Shown here piece after piece: positions 24,125 through 31,522 of a stretch of DNA of 64,000 nt. Location of the stretch: assembly GCA_963755635.1 (NCBI GenBank), contig CAVWKS010000036.1, positions 496,001-560,000 of the forward strand. The letters are read 5' to 3'. The translations under genes and the position numbers were made by a program. The notes under the pieces are model-generated. The model did no database searches, had not been told where the DNA came from, and was given only the letters and a program-made list of their open reading frames with translations. Every line of letters begins with the position of its first letter. Within the stretch, counting starts at the first letter, position 1. The stretch is from AC-32 sp963755635. Lineage in GTDB: Bacteria > Actinomycetota > Thermoleophilia > Gaiellales > Gaiellaceae.

Positions 24125-24773
24125 CGGACTCCCCGCGAATCAGCTGGTAGGCCAGCGCGCCGAGCGAGGCGCCCGCAACCGGCGCGACGATGTACAGCCA
24201 GAGCGCGTGCAGGTCGCCGGAGACGAGCGCCGGGCCGGCCGAGCGCATCGGGTTCATCGACGCGCCGGAGATCGGCCCGCCGAACAGCGCGTCGAGCCCG
24301 ATCGTCCCGCCGATCGCGATCGCGGCAGCCTCACCGACTGCGCGCGTATCGGTGGCCACCGCCATGATCACGAACATCAGGAAGAAGGTCAGCAGGAGCT
24401 CCCAGAGGAACGACTGGCCCTGCGAGCCCGACGGCAGCGTTGCCCCCACGTGGGCGATATCGCCGAGCGACCCACGCAGCACTGCGGCGGCGACAACCGC
24501 CCCGAGCAGCTGAGCGCACCAGTAGGCGGCGGCGCGGCTCCAGGGAAAGTGGCGGCTGAGCGCGAAGGCAAAGGTGACCGCACCGTTGAAGTGCGCGCCG
24601 GAGATGTGGCCTACCGCGTAGATCATCGCCATGATCACGAGCCCGAATGTGAAGGCGACTCCGATGTGTCCGAGAGCATGAGTCTTCGCGTCGACCATGA
24701 TCGCGCCGGCGCCTGCGAACACCAGCGTGAACGTGCCGACGAACTCGGCCGCGAGCAACCGGGCGAGCGGCAC
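24117..24773 (-). CDS. aquaporin/aquaglyceroporin (MIP family), AqpS-like
   Basis: A 218-residue MIP-family channel with six transmembrane segments. The two half-helix motifs are altered: the first reads HFNGAVTFAFA (NGA near residue 63 instead of NPA) and the second GASMNPMRSAGPAL (NPM in place of NPA). It lies two bases downstream of arsC in the arsenic locus. In Sinorhizobium meliloti an aquaglyceroporin, AqpS, replaces the arsenite pump ArsB and lets arsenite made by ArsC flow out down its gradient. The same role is inferred here. The altered motifs may widen selectivity toward As(OH)3. It converges on the response-regulator gene with an eight-base overlap. Confidence 0.85.
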   Translation of the reverse strand: MPLARLLAAEFVGTFTLVFAGAGAIMVDAKTHALGHIGVAFTFGLVIMAMIYAVGHISGAHFNGAVTFAFALSRHFPWSRAAAYWCAQLLGAVVAAAVLRGSLGDIAHVGATLPSGSQGQSFLWELLLTFFLMFVIMAVATDTRAVGEAAAIAIGGTIGLDALFGGPISGASMNPMRSAGPALVSGDLHALWLYIVAPVAGASLGALAYQLIRGESAT

Positions 24774-24775
24774 GC

Positions 24776-25408
24776 TCAGGTGGGGAGCAGCTCGGCGACG
24801 AGCGCCTGAACGCGAGTGTCGATCTCGTCGCGGATCCGGCGAACGGTCTCGAGGTCCTTGCCGTCCGGGTCTTCGAGGTCCCAGTCCTCGTAGCGCTTGC
24901 CGGGAAAGATCGGGCACGCGTCGCCGCAGCCCATCGTGATCACGACGTCCGCGGCGCGGACCACCTCGTCCGTCAGCGGCTTCGGGAACTCCTCGCTCAT
25001 GTCGACGCCGACCTCTTCCATCGCCTCGACGGCCGCCGGGTTGATCTGCTCCCCGGGTGTCGAGCCGGCGGAACGGACATGGATCCGACCCTCTGACCGA
25101 AGCTTGACGAGGCCCGCAGCCATCTGGCTCCGGCCGGCGTTGTGGGTGCAGACGAACAGCACTTCCGGCTGCTCCTTGACCAGCTTGCCCTCGGCCTGCG
25201 CCAGCGCCTTCAGCCGCTCGCGGGCGAAGCGGTGCGCAAGCACCGGCACGAAGACGTTGATCCGCGCGTCCCCGAGCAAATCCTGCGACTCCGCCATGTA
25301 GCGCGCGATTGTCTCCTTGGAGAAGATGCCGTCAAATTCGTCGGCCAGCCTCGCGGCCGCCTGATTGATGTGGTGCTGGGTCACCGGGTCAATCGCCTGC
25401 GGCATCAT
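24776..25408 (-). CDS. arsC: arsenate reductase, low-molecular-weight phosphatase type with N-terminal helical domain
   Basis: A 210-residue protein in two parts. Residues 1-75 form a three-helix domain (INVFVPVLAHRFARERL) seen in actinobacterial ArsC homologues. Residues 80-210 are an LMW-phosphatase fold with the P-loop CTHNAGRS (Cys87 to Arg93) and a cysteine pair CGDAC (161, 165). Known enzymes of this type reduce arsenate to arsenite using mycothiol/mycoredoxin or thioredoxin. A GGAGG site precedes the first of two adjacent ATG codons. It is divergent from arsR and followed directly by the channel gene. Confidence 0.9.
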   Translation of the reverse strand: MMPQAIDPVTQHHINQAAARLADEFDGIFSKETIARYMAESQDLLGDARINVFVPVLAHRFARERLKALAQAEGKLVKEQPEVLFVCTHNAGRSQMAAGLVKLRSEGRIHVRSAGSTPGEQINPAAVEAMEEVGVDMSEEFPKPLTDEVVRAADVVITMGCGDACPIFPGKRYEDWDLEDPDGKDLETVRRIRDEIDTRVQALVAELLPT

Positions 25409-25421
25409 GCACCTCCTCGAG

Positions 25422-25437
25422 ATCGACGCTGATCGAT
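25422..25437. promoter_or_regulatory. ArsR-type operator candidate in the arsC-arsR intergenic region
   Basis: ATCGA-N6-TCGAT is an inverted repeat with the arm spacing typical of SmtB/ArsR operators (ATxxA-N6-TxxAT). It sits between arsC and arsR, in a position to control both. A similar half, CATCGACGTGTG, lies nearer arsR. Confidence 0.45.
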
Positions 25438-25492
25438 GTTCTAGGCGCCGCGGATGATGACAAGGTCATCGACGTGTGTCAATATCGTAGCC

Positions 25493-25822
25493 GTGCAACC
25501 GATCGCGACAATCGCAGCCTCATGCCCACCGCTCCTGCAAGAGCCGCTCGACGCGGAAGGAGCCGAGCAGCTCGCGGGCGCGCTGAAGGCGGTCGCCGAC
25601 CCGGCCCGCTTGCGTCTCCTGAGCCTGATCCAGGCCCAGCCCGGACACGAGGCCTGCGTCTGCCACCTGACCGAGCCGCTCGGGCTCAGCCAGCCGACCG
25701 TGAGCCACCACCTGAAGGTGCTACTGCAGGCGGGCCTCGTCGAGCGCGAGCAGCGCGGCAGCTGGGCGTTCTTCCGAGTCCGCGAAGAGCCGCTCGCCGT
25801 GCTACGCAAGTTGCTTGCTTAG
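25493..25822 (+). CDS. arsR: ArsR-family metalloregulator
   Basis: About 109 residues from GTG 25493 (alternative ATG at 25454). The winged helix-turn-helix is clear: LKAVADPARLRLLSLI, LSQPTVSHHLKVLLQAGLVE and RGSWAFFRVR. Cysteines occur at the N-terminus (AASCPPLL) and in the recognition region (EACVCHLTEPLG), both positions used to bind As(III) in known ArsR proteins of the actinobacterial type. In the absence of arsenite it would repress arsC and the channel gene, lying divergently across the operator at 25422-25437. The shorter start is favoured because the N-terminal cysteine then falls near residue 10, as in relatives. Confidence 0.9.
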   Translation: MQPIATIAASCPPLLQEPLDAEGAEQLAGALKAVADPARLRLLSLIQAQPGHEACVCHLTEPLGLSQPTVSHHLKVLLQAGLVEREQRGSWAFFRVREEPLAVLRKLLA

Positions 25823-25874
25823 CGCTTTACTCCAGCCGATCGTGTGGCACGGCATGAGCCCGTCCTTGGGTCGA

Positions 25875-25918
25875 TGAGACTCGCCGGCGGAGCCGGGCTT
25901 TGCCCGGCGGGAGCCTCA
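25875..25918 (+). terminator. hairpin terminator after arsR
   Basis: GCCGGGC-TTT-GCCCGGC (25892-25908) is the core of a longer stem that begins with TGAGaCTC and ends with GGAGcCTCA. No U tract follows. The rest of the gap 25823-26002 shows no gene. Confidence 0.45.
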
Positions 25919-26002
25919 CAGACGCAAAGACACTGGCATCAACGCCGCAGCCGCCGGCATGTGAAACGCACGGACGCCGTCTCCGTCGTGAAGGAGGGGG
26001 CC

Positions 26003-26029
26003 AACGGGGGAACCAGGGGTTCCCCCGTT
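26003..26029. terminator. perfect 12-bp hairpin at the end of the HD-domain gene
   Basis: AACGGGGGAACC pairs perfectly with GGTTCCCCCGTT around a three-base AGG loop. On the plus strand it is followed by ATT; on the minus strand it overlaps the stop codon of the HD gene at 26028. It can end transcription arriving from either arsR or the HD gene. Confidence 0.6.
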
Positions 26030-26906
26030 ATTCGAGGCGATAGATCGGCACCAGGCTCTTCTCGCGGTCCGTGTCGATCCGCGCGACGACCTCGACGTAC
26101 GGCTCCAGGCCGGAGCCGTGCAGCTTCGCCTTCAGGAGCTCGTCGACCTGGTAGAGCCCGGCCGAGTTGTTCATCTTGATCTCGACCGAGACGGCGCGGT
26201 CCTTTCCCTCCGAGATGATCACCTCGTCGATCGCCGCGGCGGAGATCGAGTGGATCGAGACCCGGCCGCGCTCGAACGGGATCCGCGAGCGGCCCTCCTC
26301 GATGTCGAGCGCGTCGGCGACGCGGACGATCCCGGCCTCGAGGGTCAGCGGATGGCCCGACTCGCGGTGCGCGGTGATCGCCTGCAAGACCTCCGCGACG
26401 ACGACGGTCAGCTCCGGCTCCTCGTAGAGCCCGGCCAGCAGGTGGCGCGCCCTCGGCTCGGCGAGGAAGAGGCTCCAGTCCTCGTGCCGGTCGCGGTGGA
26501 CGGCCATCCCGACGCAGTGCAGCAACGACCCGAGCAGGACGACGACCTCGGCGTCCTCCTGCTTCATGTCGTAGTCCGCGACCATCGCGGGCTCGATGTC
26601 GCGCTTCTCCAGGATCCGCAGGAGCCGGAGCGCGATGTTGGCCACGATCTGGATGTGCACCCACGAGTGGTCGTTGATCCCGAGGCGCTTGACGGCGTTG
26701 ACGTTCGAGACGTGCCACAGCGCTTTCAGCGCCTCGTCTTCGTTGACGCGCTCGAGGAGCGCCCTCAGCTTCCGGCTGCGCTGCGCGGGCACGTTGATCC
26801 GCATCTGCCCGACGGCCTCGGCCGGCGTGAGCCGCGCCTCGCGCTCGGCCTCCGGGGAGGCGGGCTCGTCGATCCGATCGCGTAGTTCTCTGTCGATCTC
26901 GGACAC
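26028..26906 (-). CDS. HD-domain metal-dependent phosphohydrolase
   Basis: A 292-residue HD-superfamily protein. Metal ligands are visible as NDHSWVHIQIVANIA (first His), LLHCVGMAVHRDRHE (central His pair) and VRVADALDIEEGRSR (late Asp). The classic adjacent HD doublet is replaced by HCVGM, as in some archaeal-type HD phosphohydrolases. The last 70 residues form a beta-rich domain (ISAAAIDEVIISEGKDRAVSVEIKM). The substrate is unknown; the family covers nucleotidases and cyclic-nucleotide phosphodiesterases. It lies five bases downstream of the M20 peptidase and ends in the hairpin at 26003-26029. Confidence 0.75.
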   Translation of the reverse strand: MSEIDRELRDRIDEPASPEAEREARLTPAEAVGQMRINVPAQRSRKLRALLERVNEDEALKALWHVSNVNAVKRLGINDHSWVHIQIVANIALRLLRILEKRDIEPAMVADYDMKQEDAEVVVLLGSLLHCVGMAVHRDRHEDWSLFLAEPRARHLLAGLYEEPELTVVVAEVLQAITAHRESGHPLTLEAGIVRVADALDIEEGRSRIPFERGRVSIHSISAAAIDEVIISEGKDRAVSVEIKMNNSAGLYQVDELLKAKLHGSGLEPYVEVVARIDTDREKSLVPIYRLE

Positions 26907-26911
26907 GGCCG

Positions 26912-28258
26912 CTAGGAGCCCAGGCCGGCGAGGCTGCGGAAGAGCTCGCGCGCCGTCTCGAGGCCGAGCGGGACGTACTCGGCGAGCAGGCGCTCGTTCG
27001 GCGAATGGATGCTGCTCTCCGGGAGCGCGAAGCCGGTGATGATCGTCGGAATGCCCTTGTCCACGAGGGCGGGGACGATCGGGAGCGTGCCGCCGGAGCG
27101 GACGAGGAGCGGGCGGCGGCCGAAGGTCTTCTCGAACGCCGCCAGGCCGAGCTGCACGGCGGCCGCGTCCGGCGGCACGAGGCCGGGCGGGCTCGACGAG
27201 AGCCGCGTCAGCTCGAGCTCGGCTCCGTCCGGCGCCGCCTCGCGGAGGAGCTGCTCCAGCGCCGCGCCGATCGTGTCGACGTCCTGTCCCGGCGCGAGGC
27301 GGATCGAGAGATTCGCCTCGGCGGAGACCGGCAGCACCGTCTTCTGCAGCACCGGCGAGCCGCCCGCGATCCCGTTCACGTCGAGCGCCGGCTCCGCGGT
27401 CGTGCGCAGGTAGAACTCCTCGGCCGCGCGGTCGTACGCCCGCGTGGCGCCCGCGTCCCGCAAGAGCTCCTCTCCCTGGACGAGCTCAGCCCAGCCGGCG
27501 ACCTCCTCGTCTGTCGGCGGCGCGATCCCGGCGCGGAGCGGTTCGGGCAGCACCCCGTCGCGGGCGAGCACCTTGTCGAGCAGCCCGTTCAGCGCGTGCA
27601 ACGCGTTCAGGGCGGCGCCGCCGAAGAGGCCCGAATGGAGATCGCGGGTGCCGGTGCGCAGGACGAGGTGGTAGTAGACGAGCCCGCGCGTTGCGACGCT
27701 GAACTCCGGGACGCCGCGCGTCGTCATGCCGCTGTCGAAGATGATCGCCGCGTCCGCCCCGCGCTCGTCCGCCTCGAGGAAGTCGACGATCTGGTGGCCG
27801 CCCGTCTCCTCCTCGGCGTCACAGGTCACGCGGACGTTCACCGGCAGCTCCCCTGCGGCGGCGAGCTCGGCGGCCGCCTTGACGAGGATGTAGAGCTGGC
27901 CCTTGTCGTCGGCGACACCGCGGGCGTAGAGCCAGCCGTCGCGCTCCTCGAGCGTGAACGGATCCGACTCCCAGAGCTCGAGCGGGTCGGGCGGCTGCAC
28001 GTCGACGTGCCCGTAGACGAGGATCGTCGGAGCCATGTCCGGGGTCTGACCCCGGACGTGTCCGTCCGAAGCGGGCAGGTCGCCGAGGATCAGGGGCTGC
28101 GTGTCGGTCGGCACGACCTCGGCCGAGCCGCCGGCCTGCCGGACGAACTCCGCGAGCCACTCGGCCGCGCGCCCGACGTCGTCCGAGTGCGCCGGATCGG
28201 CGCTGACGCTCGGGATCGCGACCAGCTCCGCCAGCTCGTCGAACCAGGCTTCGGCCAC
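26912..28258 (-). CDS. M20-family dipeptidase/deacylase
   Basis: A 448-residue zinc peptidase of the M20 (ArgE/DapE/CPG2/carnosinase-like) family. Zinc ligands are in ILVYGHVDVQP (His), ARGVADDKGQ (bridging Asp) and DAEEETGG (catalytic Glu and ligand Glu); LHSGLFGGAALNALHAL starts the dimerisation domain, and GFALPESSIHSPNERL carries the last His. Between LGDLPAS and TILVYGH sits an odd insert, DGHVRGQTPDMAP, encoded by a palindromic element at 28035-28059. Relatives cleave dipeptides or N-acyl amino acids. It is co-oriented with rlmN upstream. Confidence 0.9.
   Translation of the reverse strand: MAEAWFDELAELVAIPSVSADPAHSDDVGRAAEWLAEFVRQAGGSAEVVPTDTQPLILGDLPASDGHVRGQTPDMAPTILVYGHVDVQPPDPLELWESDPFTLEERDGWLYARGVADDKGQLYILVKAAAELAAAGELPVNVRVTCDAEEETGGHQIVDFLEADERGADAAIIFDSGMTTRGVPEFSVATRGLVYYHLVLRTGTRDLHSGLFGGAALNALHALNGLLDKVLARDGVLPEPLRAGIAPPTDEEVAGWAELVQGEELLRDAGATRAYDRAAEEFYLRTTAEPALDVNGIAGGSPVLQKTVLPVSAEANLSIRLAPGQDVDTIGAALEQLLREAAPDGAELELTRLSSSPPGLVPPDAAAVQLGLAAFEKTFGRRPLLVRSGGTLPIVPALVDKGIPTIITGFALPESSIHSPNERLLAEYVPLGLETARELFRSLAGLGS
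28035..28059. repeat. REP-like palindrome inserted inside the M20 peptidase coding sequence
   Basis: GTCCGGGGTC and GACCCCGGAC (28037-28046 and 28048-28057) form ten-base perfect arms around a single T. The element encodes an extra hydrophilic loop in the peptidase just before its first zinc motif. Its centre (GGGGTC-T-GACCCC) resembles the centre of the hairpin at 55346-55382 next to a RAYT transposase (TGTCGGACCCC), so both may be products of REP mobilisation. Confidence 0.55.
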
Positions 28259-28268
28259 GGCGGCGAGT

Positions 28269-29264
28269 CTATGCCGCGACGGTCGAGCGCGACGCCGCGA
28301 GCTGGCCGCACGCCGCCTCTATGTCGCGGCCGCGCGTCAGCCGGACCGTCGCCGGCAGCCCGGCACGGTCGAGCACTGCCTTGAACGCGTCGATCGCCCG
28401 CCGCGAGGACCCGTCGAACGCGCCGGTCGGGTTGTACGGGATCAGGTTGACCTTGAAGACGCGGCGGTCGAGCAGCTCCGCCAGCTGGCGCGCCTGCTCG
28501 ACGCGGTCGTTCACGCCGGCGAGCATCACGTACTCGACGAAGACCTTGCGGCGGCGCAGCGCGAAGTAGCGGCGACACTCCGCCAGCACGTCCGCCAGCG
28601 GGTAGCGCTCGTTGACCGGCATCAGCTCGGCCCGCAGCGCGTCCTCGGGCGCGTGCAGCGAGATCGCGAGACGGATCGGCTGCTCCACCTCGTCGACGAA
28701 GCGCTTGAGGCCGGGGAGCCAGCCGACGGTCGAGATCGTCGTGCGCCTGGGTGTGATCCCGAGGTCGGGCAGCCGGCGGGCCGCCTCGAGCACGTTGTCG
28801 AAGTTCAGCATCGGCTCGCCCATCCCCATGAAGACGCAGTGGTCGAGCTCCTCGATGCGCCGAAAGTGGAGCGCCTGGTCGAGGATCTCCGACGCCGTGA
28901 GGTTGCGGCCGAAGCGCATCGAGCCGGTCGCGCAGAACGTGCACGTCAGCGGGCAGCCGGACTGAGACGAGACGCAGATCGAGCGCCGTCCGTCGCGGTA
29001 GCGCATCAGCACGGCTTCGACCGGATGACCGTCGTGCGTGCGGAAGAGGGTCTTGACGGTGCCGTCGCGCGACTCCGCCTGAGCGGCGGTCTCGAGCGTC
29101 GAGAATGGAACCTGCTCCTCCAAGACAGTGCGGAGCGAAAGCGGGACGTTGCTCATCTCGTCGTAGCCCGAGGCCCCGCGGGCGGCCCATGCCCACACCT
29201 GGCCCGCTCGGTAGCGCGGCTCGCCGCGCTCGGCCAGCGTCCGTTCGAGGACTTCGAGATCCAT
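28269..29264 (-). CDS. rlmN: 23S rRNA/tRNA adenosine-C2 methyltransferase RlmN
   Basis: A 331-residue radical SAM methyltransferase that methylates A2503 of 23S rRNA and A37 of some tRNAs. The SAM/4Fe-4S motif is CTFCATG in SQSGCPLTCTFCATGSM, SAM-binding GMGEPMLNF follows, and the methyl-carrying cysteine is near the C-terminus in DIEAACGQL. RLAISLHAPEDALR is also typical. The ATG at 29264 gives the standard N-terminus. It lies downstream of the sigma-factor terminator and upstream of the M20 peptidase. Confidence 0.95.
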   Translation of the reverse strand: MDLEVLERTLAERGEPRYRAGQVWAWAARGASGYDEMSNVPLSLRTVLEEQVPFSTLETAAQAESRDGTVKTLFRTHDGHPVEAVLMRYRDGRRSICVSSQSGCPLTCTFCATGSMRFGRNLTASEILDQALHFRRIEELDHCVFMGMGEPMLNFDNVLEAARRLPDLGITPRRTTISTVGWLPGLKRFVDEVEQPIRLAISLHAPEDALRAELMPVNERYPLADVLAECRRYFALRRRKVFVEYVMLAGVNDRVEQARQLAELLDRRVFKVNLIPYNPTGAFDGSSRRAIDAFKAVLDRAGLPATVRLTRGRDIEAACGQLAASRSTVAA

Positions 29265-29290
29265 ACGTCAACGGTAGCGCCTGAACGAAA

Positions 29291-29314
29291 GAGGCCCCGG
29301 TTGCCCGGGGCCTC
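29291..29314 (-). terminator. rho-independent terminator of the sigma-factor gene
   Basis: GAGGCCCCGG-N4-CCGGGGCCTC is a perfect ten-base stem. Read on the minus strand it follows the sigma-factor stop at 29341 and is succeeded by TTTCGTTC, a short U-rich tail. Confidence 0.75.
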
Positions 29315-29340
29315 ACCCTCTCGAACCGACTACGCCGCGC

Positions 29341-30429
29341 TCAGGCGACGTCGCGCAACGCGACCGACTCGGACAGCGCGCGCAGCTTCTTCAGGCTCTG
29401 GTTCTCGATCTGGCGGATGCGCTCGCGGGTGACGTTGAACGTGCGACCGACCTCGTCGAGCGTGCAGGGGTGCTCGCCGTTGAGCCCGTAGCGCAGCTCG
29501 AGCACGCGGCGCTCGCGCAGGCTCAGCGTCCCGAGCACGCGCAGCAAGGTCGCCTTGCGCAGCTCCACCTCGGCGGCCTCCTCCGGCAGCGGCTCGCTCT
29601 CGTCGGTCAGGAAGTGCCCGAACTCCGACTCCTCCTCGTCACCGACGGGCTTCTCGAGAGAGACAGGCGCCTGCGAGCTGCGGCGGATCTGCTCGACCTC
29701 GTCGGGCGCGAGCTCGACGTCACGAGCGATCTCCGCGGCGGTCGGCTCCCTGCCCAGCTCGGCGCGCAGCTTGCGCTCCGAGCGCACGATCTTGTTCAGC
29801 TTCTCGACGATGTGGACCGGCATGCGGATCGTGCGGCCCTTGTCGGCGAGCGCCCGCGCGACGGCCTGCCGGATCCACCACGTCGCGTAGGTCGAGAACT
29901 TGAAGCCCTTGCGGTGGTCGAACTTCTCCGCGGCCCGCACGAGCCCGATCGTCCCCTCCTGGATCAGATCGAGGAACGGCAGCCCCTGGTTGCGGTAACG
30001 CTTGGCGATCGAGACGACGAGGCGCAGGTTCGCCTCGACCATCTCCTGCTTCGCCCGGTGCTCGCCACGCTCGATCCGCTTCGCGAGCTCGACTTCCTGC
30101 GCGGCCGTCAGCAGGTCGACCTTGCCGATGTCCTTGAGGAAGAGCTGCAGCGAGTCGGTGCTGACCTCGCGCGCTTCTGCCACGGCTTCCTGCTCCTTCT
30201 CCCCGTCCCCGCTGTCGACGACCTCGATGTGCAGCTCCTCGAGCGCGGCATAGAACTCGTCGATCTGCCCCGCGTCGAGCTCCAGCTCGCCGAGGGCGAC
30301 CGAGATCTCCTCGGTGCTCAGCGTTCCCGTCTGACGCGCGCTCTCCAGAAGGCCTTTCGCCTCCTCGGTCTCGAGCACCTCCCCGATGCTCGTGACCCTG
30401 ACCCGCTCCCCCTGCGCCACCTCGCTCAT
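29341..30429 (-). CDS. principal-type RNA polymerase sigma factor (RpoD/SigA group)
   Basis: A 362-residue sigma-70. Region 1.2 starts at DSLQLFLKDIGKVDLLTAAQEVELAKRIE (split over residues 90-120), region 2 contains RNQGLPFLDLIQEGTIGL and FKFSTYATWWIRQAVARAL, region 3 follows, and region 4 ends VTRERIRQIENQSLKKLR. The acidic N-terminal region of about 85 residues is a short region 1.1. ATG 30429 has a GAGAGGAG site upstream. It could be the housekeeping sigma or a close SigB/HrdB-like paralogue; the window alone cannot decide. It is a single-gene unit ending in the terminator at 29291-29314. Confidence 0.9.
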   Translation of the reverse strand: MSEVAQGERVRVTSIGEVLETEEAKGLLESARQTGTLSTEEISVALGELELDAGQIDEFYAALEELHIEVVDSGDGEKEQEAVAEAREVSTDSLQLFLKDIGKVDLLTAAQEVELAKRIERGEHRAKQEMVEANLRLVVSIAKRYRNQGLPFLDLIQEGTIGLVRAAEKFDHRKGFKFSTYATWWIRQAVARALADKGRTIRMPVHIVEKLNKIVRSERKLRAELGREPTAAEIARDVELAPDEVEQIRRSSQAPVSLEKPVGDEEESEFGHFLTDESEPLPEEAAEVELRKATLLRVLGTLSLRERRVLELRYGLNGEHPCTLDEVGRTFNVTRERIRQIENQSLKKLRALSESVALRDVA

Positions 30430-30533
30430 GCGGCTCCTCTCTGGGCTCCCGTTATTCCGCTCCCCTCTAGCGGCTGCGGCACTAAAACACGTGACCCGGA
30501 CGGACGCCATAGGCCGAACGGCTCATTTTTCGC

Positions 30534-31499
30534 TCAACGGGTCCCAGCTTTCGCCAGCACGGCCAGATAGGCTGCGGCCTGGCGCCCCAGCGCGGTGCTC
30601 GGGCCCTCCCGCCGGGCTTGCTGGAGCTCGTCGCGGGCCTTGCCCACCTGGCCGATCCAGAGCAGGAGCAGGCCGAGGTGGAAGCGCACCGTCTGCGCAT
30701 GCGGGTAGACCCTGACCAGCGGGCCGAGCCGTGAGAACGCAGCGGATGGGTTGTTCTTGTCGAACCGGCCGACTGCCGCCGCGACCTGAGCCTCGGGATC
30801 GCGCGGATCGGCGCGTGCAGCCGCCGCGAACTGCCGCTCCGCCGAGACGGGCCGGTTGAGCCGCTGGAGGGCGACGCCGTAGAGGATCTTCGCGTGCGGG
30901 TCGCCGGCGGCGGCGGCGCGGGCGAGCGCCTCGAGCTCCCGCGCCGGCGGGAGCACGCGGATGCGAAGCGGCGGCTGGAAGGACGGCACGAAGGTCGGCA
31001 GCCCGGGTGCAAAGCTCGGGTGCAGGAAGTCGGCAGCACGCACCGCGTAGAGCGAATCGGGGTCGAGCTTCTCGGCGGTGCGCCAGGCCTGCACGGCCTC
31101 GGCGTCGTGGCGCGACCAGTAGAGCGCGAGCCCCAGATGGAGGGCAATCAGCGCACTGCGCGGATCCTCGGCGGCGAGCTGCTGCAGCCGCCCGACGGTT
31201 CCGCTCGGCCAGGCGGCGAGCGCGGCGCCGACCTCGGCCTCGGGCGAGTGGTAACGGGCGAAGATCGCCTCGGCGCGGGCGGCCTGCCGGTCCTGGTCGT
31301 ACAGCGTCTCGGCTTTCCGCAGCGCCTGCGCCTCGGGATCCGTCCGGGTGCCCAGGTCGAGCGCGAGCGGCGGCGAGCCGCGGCGCGGCTTGACCGTCGG
31401 CACGTTGCTGCGGGTCGCGAGCACGCCGATCACGACGACCCCCGAGGCCGCCGCGGCGGCCAGGCCGACCAGCAGGAAAATTCGCGCGCGAGGGCTCAC
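30534..31499 (-). CDS. membrane-anchored tetratricopeptide-repeat protein
   Basis: About 321 residues: one N-terminal transmembrane helix (IFLLVGLAAAAASGVVVIG) followed by an outside domain of TPR-like helical pairs. Repeat signatures include ALIALHLGLALYWSRHDAEA, AKILYGVALQRLNRPVSAER and RFHLGLLLLWIGQVGKAR. TPRs scaffold protein complexes; no catalytic domain is present. GTG 31499 follows a GGAG site; a TTG at 31511 is possible. It is divergent from the rhodanese-E1 gene, whose start is only 23 bases away. Confidence 0.7.
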   Translation of the reverse strand: MSPRARIFLLVGLAAAAASGVVVIGVLATRSNVPTVKPRRGSPPLALDLGTRTDPEAQALRKAETLYDQDRQAARAEAIFARYHSPEAEVGAALAAWPSGTVGRLQQLAAEDPRSALIALHLGLALYWSRHDAEAVQAWRTAEKLDPDSLYAVRAADFLHPSFAPGLPTFVPSFQPPLRIRVLPPARELEALARAAAAGDPHAKILYGVALQRLNRPVSAERQFAAAARADPRDPEAQVAAAVGRFDKNNPSAAFSRLGPLVRVYPHAQTVRFHLGLLLLWIGQVGKARDELQQARREGPSTALGRQAAAYLAVLAKAGTR

Positions 31500-31522
31500 C
31501 GCTCCATACAATCGAAAGCGGG

